Part shown: positions 32,200 to 44,430 of the stretch, one piece after another
Numbering within the stretch: the stretch's first letter is position 1
Layout: every line of letters begins with the position of its first letter
Origin: Cololabis saira
Lineage: Eukaryota > Chordata > Actinopteri > Beloniformes > Belonidae
Reading direction: 5' to 3'
Assembly (NCBI RefSeq): GCF_033807715.1
Contig: NC_084592.1
Coordinates: forward strand, 1,160,501-1,224,500
DNA length: 64,000 bases
Translations under genes and position numbers: made by a program
The notes under the pieces: model-generated
What the model was told of the DNA's origin: nothing
The model's input: only the letters and a program-made list of their open reading frames with translations
Databases searched by the model: none

Positions 32200-33070
32200 C
32201 AGTGGCGGCTGGTGATAAAACATTTTGGGGGGGCGCACTGGCAAGTGGGGATTACAACACAACTATAAACTCTACTTGAACATACATTTTTTTATGTTAT
32301 TTTTTATTACATATCACTACATACAGTATACTACATATACATGTAGCATATTTTACATAAACATATTTGAAATTTTTCAAGTAAAATAACATATTTGAAC
32401 CATTTTTCACATTTTTTCAGTTATTATATAGAGATATTGACAGATATTGTCTGAAAAATGGTTCAAATATGTTATTTTGTTATTTGAAAAATTTTAAATT
32501 AGTTTTTTTGATGAGAAAATATGTTTCTCTATTTTTCTTATTTTTGTGAGGGGGATATATATTGTTTTTCGGCACTACCTTGTTCTCTATAGCTGATATA
32601 ACATGAATTACTCGAGAGACCGCGTCCTCAGAAGGACCAGCCCCTGAATTGGGACACAGCTACAGTTGCGCGTCTACACTGTCAGGGGTGTGACTTTGAT
32701 TGACAGCTCATGAATCAATCAGATTGGATGAAGAATGACAGAAAACACGCTGATTGGCCACGGAGGAGAATCTTTGAGTAACCAATTAGAGACCAGCATG
32801 AAGTCACATGGAAGAAAAGTTTAAGAACATACAATACACACTCATTTGGCCATTGAAACCTATGTATTTCAGTCTGCACAAAAAACAACTCTGAATAAAC
32901 CCAGTATGGGATGGGAAGGCTTGAAAAATTAAAAGTCAGACACATTTTATGAGTGCACAGATGTGATAATTACATTTTATTATGTAATTTATGTGTACTG
33001 TGTCTATATTGTTTCCTGTAATTTTAATGGGGGCGGTGCCCTAGCGCCCCCTATTGACAAGCCGCCACTG
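32200..33070. mobile_element. hAT-type MITE with exact 8-bp duplication
   Basis: The element starts CAGTGGCGGCT and ends AGCCGCCACTG, 11-bp perfect terminal inverted repeats. CTTTCCAC flanks both ends (32192-32199, 33071-33078). GGGGGGCGCAC and its counterpart GCGCCCCCT lie just inside. At 871 bp with no transposase it is non-autonomous. Both features, 8-bp duplication and CAG-type ends, are those of hAT elements. Confidence 0.88.
32363..32500. repeat. inverted repeat inside the hAT MITE
   Basis: ATAACATATTTGAACCATTT with flanking TTTCAAGTAAA is mirrored by AAATGGTTCAAATATGTTAT with TTTGAAAAATTT, giving arms of roughly 40-50 bases. Confidence 0.75.
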
Positions 33071-33078
33071 CTTTCCAC

Positions 33079-34105
33079 CAGACGGAAACACAAACCACTT
33101 TGTCTCAGAAAGACTTTATAAATATGTCCTTCATCACATTGTCTCCCTGGGTGCATTAAGCCATATTCTTTTGGATTTTATATTTAGAAAATGTTCTGTC
33201 CTCACAAGTAAAATCTTTCTCATTTTATTTTGTAATAGTGCAACTTGTGCAGGAAATTCAGCTGCTATGGAACTCATAGTATCCCCAGTTAAACAGATCT
33301 TTTTCAGCTAGAGCCTCAAACTTACGTCTCTGTCCACATTCCACGAGAGCAGGAGCTGAAATGAGATCCTAATCAAGAATTCTTACTCTGGTGGTGGAAG
33401 GGTTAAGGTGTTATTTATTCAGTGGCATCTTTTCTAAACTCAGGCAATGTTTGATGAGATAAGGGCAAAATTTCCCATAATTCGCTTTACAACAATTTTC
33501 TATTAAAAGTTACTTTTCCAAGAATCAATATAGCGTTAGTTAGGATCTGATTTACTGTGTTTTTCCTGTCAAAACAGAATTAAAGACATGTTCAAATGTG
33601 AACAGGATCTTACATTTCTTATTGTTGCCTTTAAACATTTGAATACTTTGGAAAAGCTGTGAATCATTGAGTAGACTCACTCAGTCGTCAGGGAAGTGTA
33701 GAATTGTGCTCCGAAAAGGCACTGAAACCCATATTGTCCCCAAATATACACATCAAAGTATGATTAGAGAGAGAAAAGCACTACTGTACATAGAGGGCAT
33801 ATATAATAAATCAGATGTATAAGTATGAGTGGATTAGGAATGAAAACATTGTAAAGTGGCCTGTAGAACCTGGACATGGTTAAAAAGATTCTATATAAAA
33901 GCAAAATATGTACTGCTATTGATGGGAGTAAAGGCTCATACCTACAGTACCGTTTACAATGTATCGGTCACATGAGTATTCGTTTTTCAAATTCTCCTAA
34001 ACATTGATATGCGATGTTAAAAGATACATTTAAGTACTTTGTATCATGATTGGACAGCAAGGAAATTAAGCGTAAATTGGCTTGGTTTGGGACATCGGTG
34101 TTATG
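33079..34105. other. anonymous sequence
   Basis: No gene, RNA or recognised repeat was found in this 1-kb AT-rich stretch. Confidence 0.4.
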
Positions 34106-34206
34106 GTTTTGATAGTTTCCTGTTTTATTTTGAAGCCCGTGTCTTTCAGTTCTGGTTTGATCTTCCTGTTTCCATCCGCCCTGATCGTCTGCACCCGTGT
34201 CTCATG
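34106..34206 (+). mobile_element. gypsy-type LTR scrap
   Basis: TTTCCTGTTTTATTTTGAAG is followed by CTGATCGTCTGCACCCGTGTCTCAT, the central region of many fish gypsy LTRs. The MITE that starts at 34207 cuts it off. Confidence 0.4.
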
Positions 34207-34819
34207 GACTGCGTTTCCATGCATCAATAACCCTTTTAAAACCAGAATATTGGCAATAACCCAGTTTTGCACGGCCATGTAAACACCAATAACCCCTTTG
34301 AATAACCAGAATTTGCTCATATTCAGGTTTTAAAAAACCTGAATATGACCCCTGGGTTACTCCTTTTAAAACCCGAATATTGGGAATGGAATGGAATATC
34401 CCCATCAAACGGAACAGGAATTTGTTTTCTGCACATGCTCTGTTCACAAGGAATCCTGGTCTTTTGAGTCCAGGAAGTTCTTCTAAACACGGAGAAACCA
34501 AGACCAGGAGGAGACTAATCACTTCATAAATGTAATGAAGGATATGAACATTTCTGCATTTGTAGACGGTAGAAAGTACCGGGATAGAAGATTTACAAGA
34601 AGGTGAGAGAAAAGTTGCGCAAAGCAGCATTTGTTTTGAATTTGGATACAGGAAGAACAAGTGGAAATGACGGGAATTACGTCATGATGTTCTCTGTACG
34701 TCGCTGGTTTGATCCAGATATCCTGAATGATTAATCACCATGGAAACGGAATATTCCCAATGTTTCAGTAACCGGAATATTTGCAATAACCCCAATTTTG
34801 ACTGCATGTAAACGTAGTC
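34207..34819. mobile_element. GACTACGTTTACATG-ended MITE, copy 2
   Basis: The sequence is nearly collinear with copy 1 (28371-28997), from GACTGCGTTTCCATGC to TGCATGTAAACGTAGTC. It carries small deletions, for example near 34384. The right flank, TTGTGTCCAATCAGG, is shared with copy 3. Confidence 0.82.
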
Positions 34820-35225
34820 ATTGTGTCCAATCAGGGTACTATATTACCTGGCACACAAAGGAAGAGACTGTATGTGATGGAAAATTTTGCCTCGACCACA
34901 AGATTAAACTAAAAATCCTGAGAGCTGCAGAAATTTAGCCATGGCCGAGAAAGTGTACAGACTGATAGTCTGTCCCAAAAAAGATTAGCATTACCTCAAC
35001 AATGTTTTGTCTACCAGAATTATAAGAATGAATCATCATTCTTACGTCATCTTCATCTATGCCTTAAAAGCTTCCTTTGTTTCATTGACATTCTGTATCA
35101 AGAGACCCCATATATGTCACCCATTTGCATGCAACCGCTTAATTAAATATACGGAAATCTGGATCATCTCTCATGTCTTATTCTTATGTAACTTTGACCA
35201 GATTCAGTCCAGACATTCCCCTAGT

Positions 35226-35330
35226 TGAAAAGAACATTCAATTCAATGTTATTGATATAGCATCTATTACAACAGAAGTTGTCTCTAGGCGCTTTCCAGA
35301 GACCCAGAACATGACCCCCCAAGCAATATA
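35226..35330 (-). mobile_element. L2-like LINE 3' tail, minus strand
   Basis: CATTCAATTCAATGTTATTG, then AGTTGTCTCTAGGCGCTTTCC and AGACCCAGAACATGACCCCC, is the reverse complement of the L2-like tail at 2290-2404. Confidence 0.7.
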
Positions 35331-35502
35331 TATTATAGTATAATATTGAAGAGCGTTTAATGGGTTTTTCCACAACACTGTACACAACACTGTGTAACCT
35401 GGGTGGAAATAATTAATTCTCTCTCAGATATTTTTTTTTTCTCTATTTTTCCTCCTCACTCAGTCCCTCGTCAGCTCAGTGCACCCGGTCACGTGACTCA
35501 TC

Positions 35503-35976
35503 GACTGTGTTTCCATGCATCAATAACCCTTTTAAAACCTGAATATTGGCAATAACCCGAATTTCCACGGCCATGTAAACACCAATAACCCCTTTGAATA
35601 ACCCCAATTTGCTCATATTCCGGTTTTTAAAAACCAGAATATGAGCCCTGGGTTACTCCTTTTAAAACCTGAATATTGGGTTATGTAAACACCAAATGGA
35701 ATATCCCCATCAAACGGAACAGGAATTTGTTTTCTGCACATGTTCTGTTCACAAGGAATCCTGGTCTTTTGAGTCCAGGAAGTTCTTATAAACACGGAGA
35801 AACCAAGACCAGGAGGAGACTAATCACTTCATAAATGTAATGAAGGATATGAACATTTCTGCATTCGTATCCAGATATCCTGAATGATTAATTACCATGT
35901 AAACGGAATATTCCCAATGTTTCAGTAACCGGAATATTAGCAATAACCCCAATTTTGACTGCATGTAAACGTAGTC
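35503..35976. mobile_element. GACTACGTTTACATG-ended MITE, copy 3 (deleted)
   Basis: It matches copies 1 and 2 but lacks about 140 bp of the middle: the sequence jumps from GAACATTTCTGCATTCG to TATCCAGATATCCTGAATG. It shares both left (GCACCCG..GTG..CTCAT) and right (TTGTGTCCAATCAGG) flanking words with copy 2. Confidence 0.82.
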
Positions 35977-37173
35977 ATTGTGTCCAATCAGGAAACTATT
36001 TTGGTGCTACCAAAATGGCAGTACCAAAATAGATGAGGGGCTAATGCAAGGATTGTTGGATGGCGGTAGGTTTAAAGTTATTTTTTGGCTTAATTTTGCC
36101 ATAACACTATTCTAAATTTGATAAAACTACAACCATAGGTGCCAATCCCCAGCTCTGGGTTGCATCAGGAGTGTGAGTTGATTTGGATTTGGATTTGGTG
36201 AGTTATAGTTGCCTAGCCAGATCCATTCATTTGTAATGTGCACTTTTGTTTTTTTTACATTTATCATGATCTTAACAAATGTATCACCTAGTAATCAACT
36301 GAACTGTGGGAGGTTGTGCAATATCACAGTATTCCAATGAGATGAATTTTTTTACTTTTTTTTCTGTGGTTGGATATGATTTTATTTTCCTAAATGGCCA
36401 TTAATCTCTCTAATTGTTTGTCTTTGTCCACTAATTGTTTAAATATATGGTGGCCATTTAAATGTATTTTCAGTCTATGTGGGTTTCAGTTTCAATCCTG
36501 TGTTCACTAAGAGAGTGCGTTTTTAAAAAGACTTTACTGGAAATGCAATAATGAGGCTGTCTACAAGAAAGGAGGAACCACAATCTATTGATTAAAGAAG
36601 ATTAGTTCTTTCAAAATGTGCAGCCAGATGTTCATATCTTCCAAAGGTCTGTGAGACAAAATGTAGTTTATCTGTTAAAGTTTAATAACAATTTTTATTT
36701 TACAATTTCTAAAAAATAAAAGTAAAATTCACCTAAATACAATGGGACAGTCTTCTTGGGATGAGTAATATCTGTGTCTGATTCTGAAGGTTAGTGAGGG
36801 GAAACTAAATACTGACTTTTCAAATCAAATCAAATTTTATTTATATAGCACCTTTCATACAATGGCATTGCAAAGTTAACTGGGTTAACTGTTGGGTTAA
36901 CTGCTGCAAATACTTAAAATTCCTATCTTATGTTTCTTAATTTGTATCTTTTTTTGATTCTCATGTGTTCAAGTTTAAGGTGTTCACACTCTCATGGTGA
37001 CATCTTAATAATATAAATTCCCCTCAGTAATTTAAAATATATTTAATCAACGGTGTGTAGTCACCTTCAATACTGACTCACTTTGCTAGCTTTTCCCATT
37101 AAAATGTACTCTCCCCCTTATTTCTGTAAGACTTCATCAACCATTTAAGTATGTTGTCAGAGTTTTACATGTC
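35977..37173. other. anonymous sequence with one LINE/SINE tail
   Basis: At 36827-36885 a minus-strand retroposon tail is visible: AAATCAAATCAAATTTTATT, then TATATAGCACCTTTC. The rest is AT-rich with no recognised feature. Confidence 0.45.
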
Positions 37174-37480
37174 AGGGGCCTCATTTAAAATGGACTGCGT
37201 AGGAGTCATACTAAAATTGCACGTACACCCAAAAGCCGAAAATGCCGGGCGCAAAAAAAAATCCGGTTCAATAAAACCATGTGCACGCAATCTTGCACGC
37301 AATGTTCGCTTTATGAATTACAGTCCAGCTGGAAGGCTGCGCAGCTGAATCCGCCTCATATCCCGCCCTCTACATGCCCACTTTCTACCATAAATGGTAT
37401 GTTCTTGCATATGGATGAGCCTACTGAGCATGCGCAGTGTCTTCCTGCAGCCTGTTTGGCGTCAGAATGAATGAGAGGGT
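37174..37480. mobile_element. PIF/Harbinger-like MITE, left part
   Basis: GGGGCCTCATTTAAAATGGA then TGCGTAGGAGTCATACTAAA and CACGTACACCCAAAAGCC is the typical start of a vertebrate Harbinger MITE family. Its terminus resembles that of the element at 52455. The right terminus was not found, so it is probably truncated. Confidence 0.55.
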
Positions 37481-37886
37481 GACCAGCCACCGTGACACTG
37501 ACTTTCACGGAGACTTAGATCTAGATGTTGTAGATGATGTGGAGGACAGAAAAACCACATTATTTGGTGGTCACAGTAAAAGTTAGAATAAGTATATAAA
37601 TAGTACACAATAAAATAAAGCGAGTGAGTGGCAGCCCGCCGTTGCTGCCCGTTAGTGCCACGACGCAATTTCCACTGGGGACAGGGGGGACATGTCCCTC
37701 CCCCCCTCACACACACACACTTTTCAAAATCATGTATTTGTCCTCCCACTTTTTACAGTTTAAAAACTAACGGTAGGCTCAGCCTGTGATTGCAAACCAT
37801 CCAGACTGTCTGTGCGAAGGCGGGCGATGTGAAGACGGGACGGGACCCGCTCCCCCTCCTCCCTCCCATCTCTCCTCAGAGCTGCT

Positions 37887-37990
37887 CAGGGCTGATTTAT
37901 GGTTCCGCGTCACACCAACGCAGAGCCTACGGCGTAGGGTACGCGGTGACGCGCACCCTGTGGTGTGACGCAGAACCATAATTCCGGCTT
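37887..37990. mobile_element. 104-bp palindromic Harbinger-type MITE
   Basis: GGGCTGATTTATGGTTCCGC and GTCACACCA at the left are mirrored by TGGTGTGACGCAGAACCATA at the right, with CGGCGTAGGGTACGCGGTGACG at the centre. Most of the element can fold into one hairpin. Confidence 0.82.
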
Positions 37991-38190
37991 AAAAGTAAAC
38001 AACATGCGCGCACGTACCCGTGCATGACAGGCATACACACGGGGAGAAGAGACTATTTCTTTAATTTTTATTTTTTTTAAAACTTTATCCTTATGAACGC
38101 AATTGTTATATAGTCCAACTTTCCTTATTTTAATCAGAACACTTTCTTTTTTCCTCTTCGGCGTGGAGTAGTGGGCTCGGAGCGGCATCC

Positions 38191-38222
38191 ATCCCACCCC
38201 GCCCCCCCCCCCCCCCCGCCGC
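38191..38222. repeat. C-rich run
   Basis: An uninterrupted run of about 17 C lies within CCCGCC-rich sequence. Confidence 0.8.
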
Positions 38223-40195
<1,973 letters not shown>

Positions 40196-40400
40196 ATACT
40201 GTATAGTATTTCGTCAGCCGCCAATTGTGCAAGTTCTCCCACTCCCACAAAAGATGAGAGAGGCCTGTAATTTCCATCATCGGTAACTTCAACTATGAAA
40301 TACAGAATGAGGGGAAAGAATCCAGGAAATCACATTGTAGGATTTTTACTGAATTAACTGGTAAATTCCTCAGTAAAATAAGTATTTGGTTGTTCTGTAG
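40196..40400 (+). mobile_element. Tc1/mariner-like 5' end, copy A
   Basis: TCAGCCGCCAATTGTGCAAG, then TCTCCCACTC, GAGAGGCCTGTAATTTCC and AAATCACATTGTAGGATTTT to ATAAGTATTTGGTTG matches a common fish Tc1-like terminus. The copy is truncated on both sides. Confidence 0.6.
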
Positions 40401-40765
40401 CTTCTGCGCTGGTTTCTCAGGCAGCCGCTTCGACATGTTTGTTTTGTTAATGAGGGCAGCAGGGGCGAGAGGGGGCAGAGAAGTGAACAGCTTTTAGTGA
40501 CCCCTCTTGGAGCATTTTCTCCAAATAAAAGTTAATTTAGTCCAGGAAAAAAAACAACCCTTTACTCAAATTGCCGTTCAGTTCTGCTATATTGCGCATT
40601 TTAAGTTAATTCTGTTTTTAATGTCCAATTCCGCAATTCCGTGATCACAGATTCCATAGGGCTCTACTTGAGGGTGCCACAAAGATCAGAAAATCAAGAA
40701 CAGTTACTGAAACAAAGGCTTACTGGTTGCTTCCTTGTGGCATGAAACATGAGGTTAGTAGTTCA
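40401..40765. other. anonymous intervening sequence
   Basis: No feature is supported here. Confidence 0.4.
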
Positions 40766-40985
40766 TAAATAACTACAGTGGGGCAAAAAAGTATTTAGTC
40801 AGCCACCAGTTGTGCAAGTTCTCCCACTTAGAGAAGATGGGAGAGGCCTGTAATTTTCATCATACGTAACTTCAACTATGAGGGACAGAATGGGGGAATG
40901 AATCCAGGAAATCACATTGTAGGTTTTTTACTGAATTAATTGGTAAATTCCTCAATAAAATAAGTATTTGGTCACCTACAAACAA
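40766..40985 (+). mobile_element. Tc1/mariner-like 5' end, copy B
   Basis: This copy starts at the terminus itself: CAGTGGGGCAAAAAAGTATT, TTAGTCAGCCACCAGTTGTG. It then follows copy A block by block and ends in AAGTATTTGGTCACCTAC. No transposase follows; an LTR begins 15 bases later. Confidence 0.68.
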
Positions 40986-40999
40986 GCAAGATTTGTAAC

Positions 41000-41431
41000 T
41001 GTCATGGTTGGTCCTCCGATCTTCAGTGGTTTTCCACTCGCCTCTCTCCTGCTCACCCATCTGCAGCCACACCCACCTCGTCACTCACTCCATTCACCTG
41101 CTCACTCAGCTGCAGCTCTCCAGCAATCAAGCCAGGATAAAAGCTCCACTCTCCTCCACACTCACTGCCAGATCGTCTCCTTGTTCTCATGGAAGACCTT
41201 CCAGCGTTCACCCTTCGGCTGATCTCCTGGTTTCGACCCTGCTTGCTCCTGACCTACCTGCTTCGTCTCTGCCCTGGTAAAGGCCTCAGCCCTTCTGTCT
41301 TTGACTCCGAACCAGCCTTACCACTTCCTGGTCTCTGCTGTGCTTACCTGCTTCTGCTGACGATAAAGGTCATTACCAATGTATCTGGTCCAGTTGGTGC
41401 TGCTCTTGGGTCCAAACCCTCACCCCTTAGA
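41000..41431 (+). mobile_element. gypsy-type 5' LTR
   Basis: The segment starts TGTCATGG, contains CACCTGCTCACTCAGCTGC, a GGATAAAAGCTCC TATA-like site and GATAAAGGTCATT. It ends near TTGGGTCCAAACCCTCACCC and CTTAGA, then GTACAATCTGGCC. A gag-type ATG follows 18 bases on. This order is that of a fish gypsy 5' LTR and leader. The exact 3' boundary is uncertain by a few bases. Confidence 0.6.
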
Positions 41432-41448
41432 GTACAATCTGGCCAGTC

Positions 41449-41547
41449 ATGGACCCAGTGCACCCTCCGGCTCGACAGAACGGACCAGCCACTATGGACC
41501 CAGTAGGTGAACAGATAACCCTCTGGGAGTTTTTCCACGGGAGGTAG
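41449..41547 (+). pseudogene. gag start of the gypsy-type element, truncated
   Basis: From the ATG in AGTCATGGACCCAG the frame encodes MDPVHPPARQNGPATMDPVG and about a dozen more residues, then stops at TAG near 41546. MDP is a frequent start of fish gypsy gag. The MDPV start is duplicated within the first 18 residues. No capsid, protease or polymerase follows. Confidence 0.45.
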
Positions 41548-41564
41548 AGAAGAACATGCCTCGG

Positions 41565-42540
41565 TTTAAGGAGGAGTAGTCCCCTTTCTGGGGAACACGC
41601 TCGAGGCGGGCCCAGGTGTTCTCAGCCCCAGGGGAGACAACGAAGGTTGGCGCGAGCCCCAGCCTGTTCTGGTGCGGGTCCTGGACGCACCTCTTCCTGT
41701 TCCCGAGGTGGTCCCGGATGCACTCCAGCCTTTCCCCCCTTTCTGGGGAACAAGCCCTTGATCGAGGGGGGCCCAGGAGTTTCCAGCTCCTGGGGAAACG
41801 ACGGCGGCGGCAGCCCCAGCCGGTTCCTGAGGTGGTCCCAGACGCACCTCGCTCTGTTCCTGTTCTGGCGGTGGTCCCGGACGCACCTCGCTCTGTTCCT
41901 GTTCTGGTGGTGGTCCCGGACGCACCTCGCTCTGTTCCTGTTCCGGCGGTGGTCCCGGACGCATCTCGCTCTGTTCCTGTTCCGGCCGTGGTCCCGGACG
42001 CATCTTGCTCTGTTCCTGTTCCGGCGGTGGTCCCGGACGCACCTCGCTCTGTTCCTGTTCTGGCGGTGGTCCCGGACACACTTCACCCGACACCCAGGCC
42101 CCTGCCAAGGACCCGGTGTCCCCCTCAGCCAGTGCTAAGGACCCGGTGTCCCCCTCAGCCAGTGCTAAGGACCCGGTGTCCCCCTCAGCCAGTGCTAAGG
42201 ACCCAGTGTCCCCCTCAGCCAGTGCTAAGGACCCGGTGTCCTCCTCAGCCAGTGCTAAGGACCCGGCGTCCCCCTCAGCCAGTGCTAAAGACCCAGTGTC
42301 CCCCTCAGCTGAGGCCGAGGACCCTGTGTCCCCCTCAGCCGGCCTCTCGGGTTCTGTGTCCCTTGAAGCCTTGTCTCCTGAAGGCGGCCCCTTGGACTCT
42401 GCTTGTGCCCCAGCCGGCACCTAGACCCCTGCCCAGGACTCTGCCTGCGCCCCAGCCGGCACCTAGACCCCTGCCCAGGACTCTGCCTGCGAGGTCCCGA
42501 GAAGGCCCGTCTGCCCAGTCCCGAGAACGGCCCTCAGACC
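41565..42540 (+). repeat. Pro-rich minisatellite block (39-bp and 30-bp arrays)
   Basis: Two half-kilobase repeat themes follow the gag start. GTGGTCCCGGACGCACCTCG recurs every 39 bases at 41832, 41871, 41910, 41949, 41988, 42027 and 42066. CCGGTGTCCCCCTCAGCCAG recurs every 30 bases from about 42112 to 42333. A third theme of about 42 bp containing CCAGCCGGCACCTAGACCCC is duplicated near 42410-42470. A pair of diverged segments beginning CTTTCTGGGGAACA (41585, 41739) precedes them. Both main periods are multiples of three and frames stay open on both strands, for instance 422 codons from 41616, but no known domain is present. Confidence 0.85.
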
Positions 42541-42549
42541 TGAAAGACC

Positions 42550-42960
42550 TTAAGCTATTACTAAGTGATTCAAAATATTCTTCTTTTAAGTGCATCATCC
42601 TGTCTTCAACTCTTCTCTTCCTGCATAATTTCATCAGTTTTCAAATGTTTAATCTACGTTTTACCATTTTCTTCACATTTTCACCTTATTTCACCAATTT
42701 CGTCTTTTCACTTCTGTCAGTCTACCTGACTTCCTTCAAGAGTATTTTTCTGTCTACGATCCCTTCCTCTTCTTGCTCCTTCTTTTCTCCATTTTATTTC
42801 ATCATCCCCTCTCCTTTATTCCCCCTTCTGCATCTTGTTCTTTTCATTTTTATTTGGATGAATTTCAATTTCTTTGACAATTAAATATGGTTCTAACCTT
42901 CTTCATATATTCCAACCATTTAATTTAAAATCAACACTACTTCAGCTTTCAATATCAAAA
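42550..42960. other. anonymous T-rich sequence
   Basis: Pyrimidine-rich sequence with TCTTCTC and TTTTCACC motifs; no feature could be named. Confidence 0.4.
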
Positions 42961-42969
42961 TGTCATGCT

Positions 42970-43708
42970 AAATGAAAAAAAATAGGACTAAAAAATAGGA
43001 ATAAAACTAATAGGAACTATCAGATATCGACCAATCAGATGAAGGGGCGGGGCTAATTTGCAGCAATTATGTTCAAGGACTCAAAACTGAGTCCGATGAG
43101 TCTTTATGTCAAACCATTCAATAGTTACAGAAAGTAGGAACTATCAAATATGGACCAATCAGATGAAGGGGGGGCGCGCTTTTTGGCATCTATCGTCGCC
43201 ACGGTAACGCTTTTGACTGAGAAAAGAAATGCGCTTCATCGCAGGATGGAGACGAACAATTTGATGTATAACACACCTGGGTACACGTTACGGTTCTGGC
43301 CGTATTAACTGCTGAAGACATGGCATAAATTGCGGCAAAATTACATGATTAATTCAAAATGGTCGACTTCCTGTTCGGTTTCGGCCATGGCGCTAAGAGA
43401 CTTTTCTTTAGGTTGCGACATGATACAGGGGTGTAGCGATTTTCGTGCATGTACGTCAAACCGTATTGTGGGGCTTGAGGCACAAAGTTTTCTAGGGGGC
43501 GCTGTTGAGCCATTTTGCCACGCCATTAATGCAAACCATTAAATATCAAATTTTTCACCAGGCCTGGCTTGCGTGCAAAATTTGGTGACTTTTGGGGCAC
43601 GTTTAGGGTGGAAAACAGGCCCTCATTTTGTCGGAAAAATAAAAACGAGGAAAAAAATTCCTACAGATACAATAGGGCCTTCGTACTGTCAGTGCTCGGG
43701 CCCTAAAA
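42970..43708 (+). repeat. family U repeat, copy 2
   Basis: This copy preserves the distal terminus: AATTCCTACAGATACAATAG, then AGGGCCTTCGTACTGTCAGTGCTCGGGCCCT, which folds as a hairpin. It lacks the AATTAAAGCTGC end. It retains the uninterrupted CCATTAAATATC site that is split by the MITE in copy 1. Confidence 0.78.
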
Positions 43709-43765
43709 AAGGAGGAGGAAGGGGAAAGGAGGGGAATGAGAAGAGAAATGATAATGGAACAAAGT

Positions 43766-44430
43766 AGAAGGTTGGTTGTGGTTGAGGTGTTTCTGGTTGT
43801 GTTCGGGTTGGTTCTGGTTCGGTCCGGGGTCATTCTGGGTGGTTCTGGTACTGTTTGGGAAGTTCTGGTATTGTTTAGAGATATTCTGGTTCAGTTCAGA
43901 TCTCGTTCTTGCTCTGTCTTGGGTGTTTCTGGTTTTCTTCAGGGTGGCTCTGGTTCTGTCTGAGGTGGTTCTGGTTGTGTCTGAGTTTCTTCCATTTCCG
44001 TTTGGGTCTGGTTTTGGTCCGGTTTGAGGTAGTTTTGGTTCTGTTTGGGTGGTACTGGTTCTGGTTGTGTTGGGGATGGTTCTCATTCAGTCTGGGGGTG
44101 GTTCTGATTATGTTGGTGGTGGTTCTGGATGTGTCAGGGATGTTCTGGTTCATTCTGGGTGGTTCTGGTACTGTTTGGGAAGTTCTGGTTTTGTAAGAGA
44201 TTTTCTGGTTCAGTTCAGATCTGGTTCAAGCTCTATGTTGGGTGTTTCTGGTTGTCTTGAGGGTGGCTCTGGTTCTTTCTGAGGTTGTTCTGGGCGAGTC
44301 ATTCTGGTTCCATTTGGGTCTGGTTCTGGTCTGGTTTGAGATGGTTCTGATTCTGTTTGGGTGGTACTGCTTGTGTTCAGTTGTGGATCTGGTTCTATTC
44401 AGTGTGGTTCTGGTTTAGTCTGAGGTTGAC
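43766..44430. repeat. TG-rich degenerate repeat (GGTTCTGGTT)
   Basis: For some 660 bases the plus strand is dominated by T and G, with GGTTCTGGT the commonest word. Longer words such as TTCTGGGTGGTTCTGGTACT recur near 43835 and 44154, indicating a higher-order duplication of about 319 bases. Confidence 0.8.

Noticed and set aside
37910..38197. 95-codon minus-strand frame
   Set aside because: It crosses the palindromic MITE and a C-rich run and has no domain.
41616..42884. 422-codon plus-strand frame as a host Pro-rich protein
   Set aside because: It is mostly 13-residue repeats from a minisatellite beside an LTR, its end runs into unrelated T-rich sequence, and the opposite strand is equally open.
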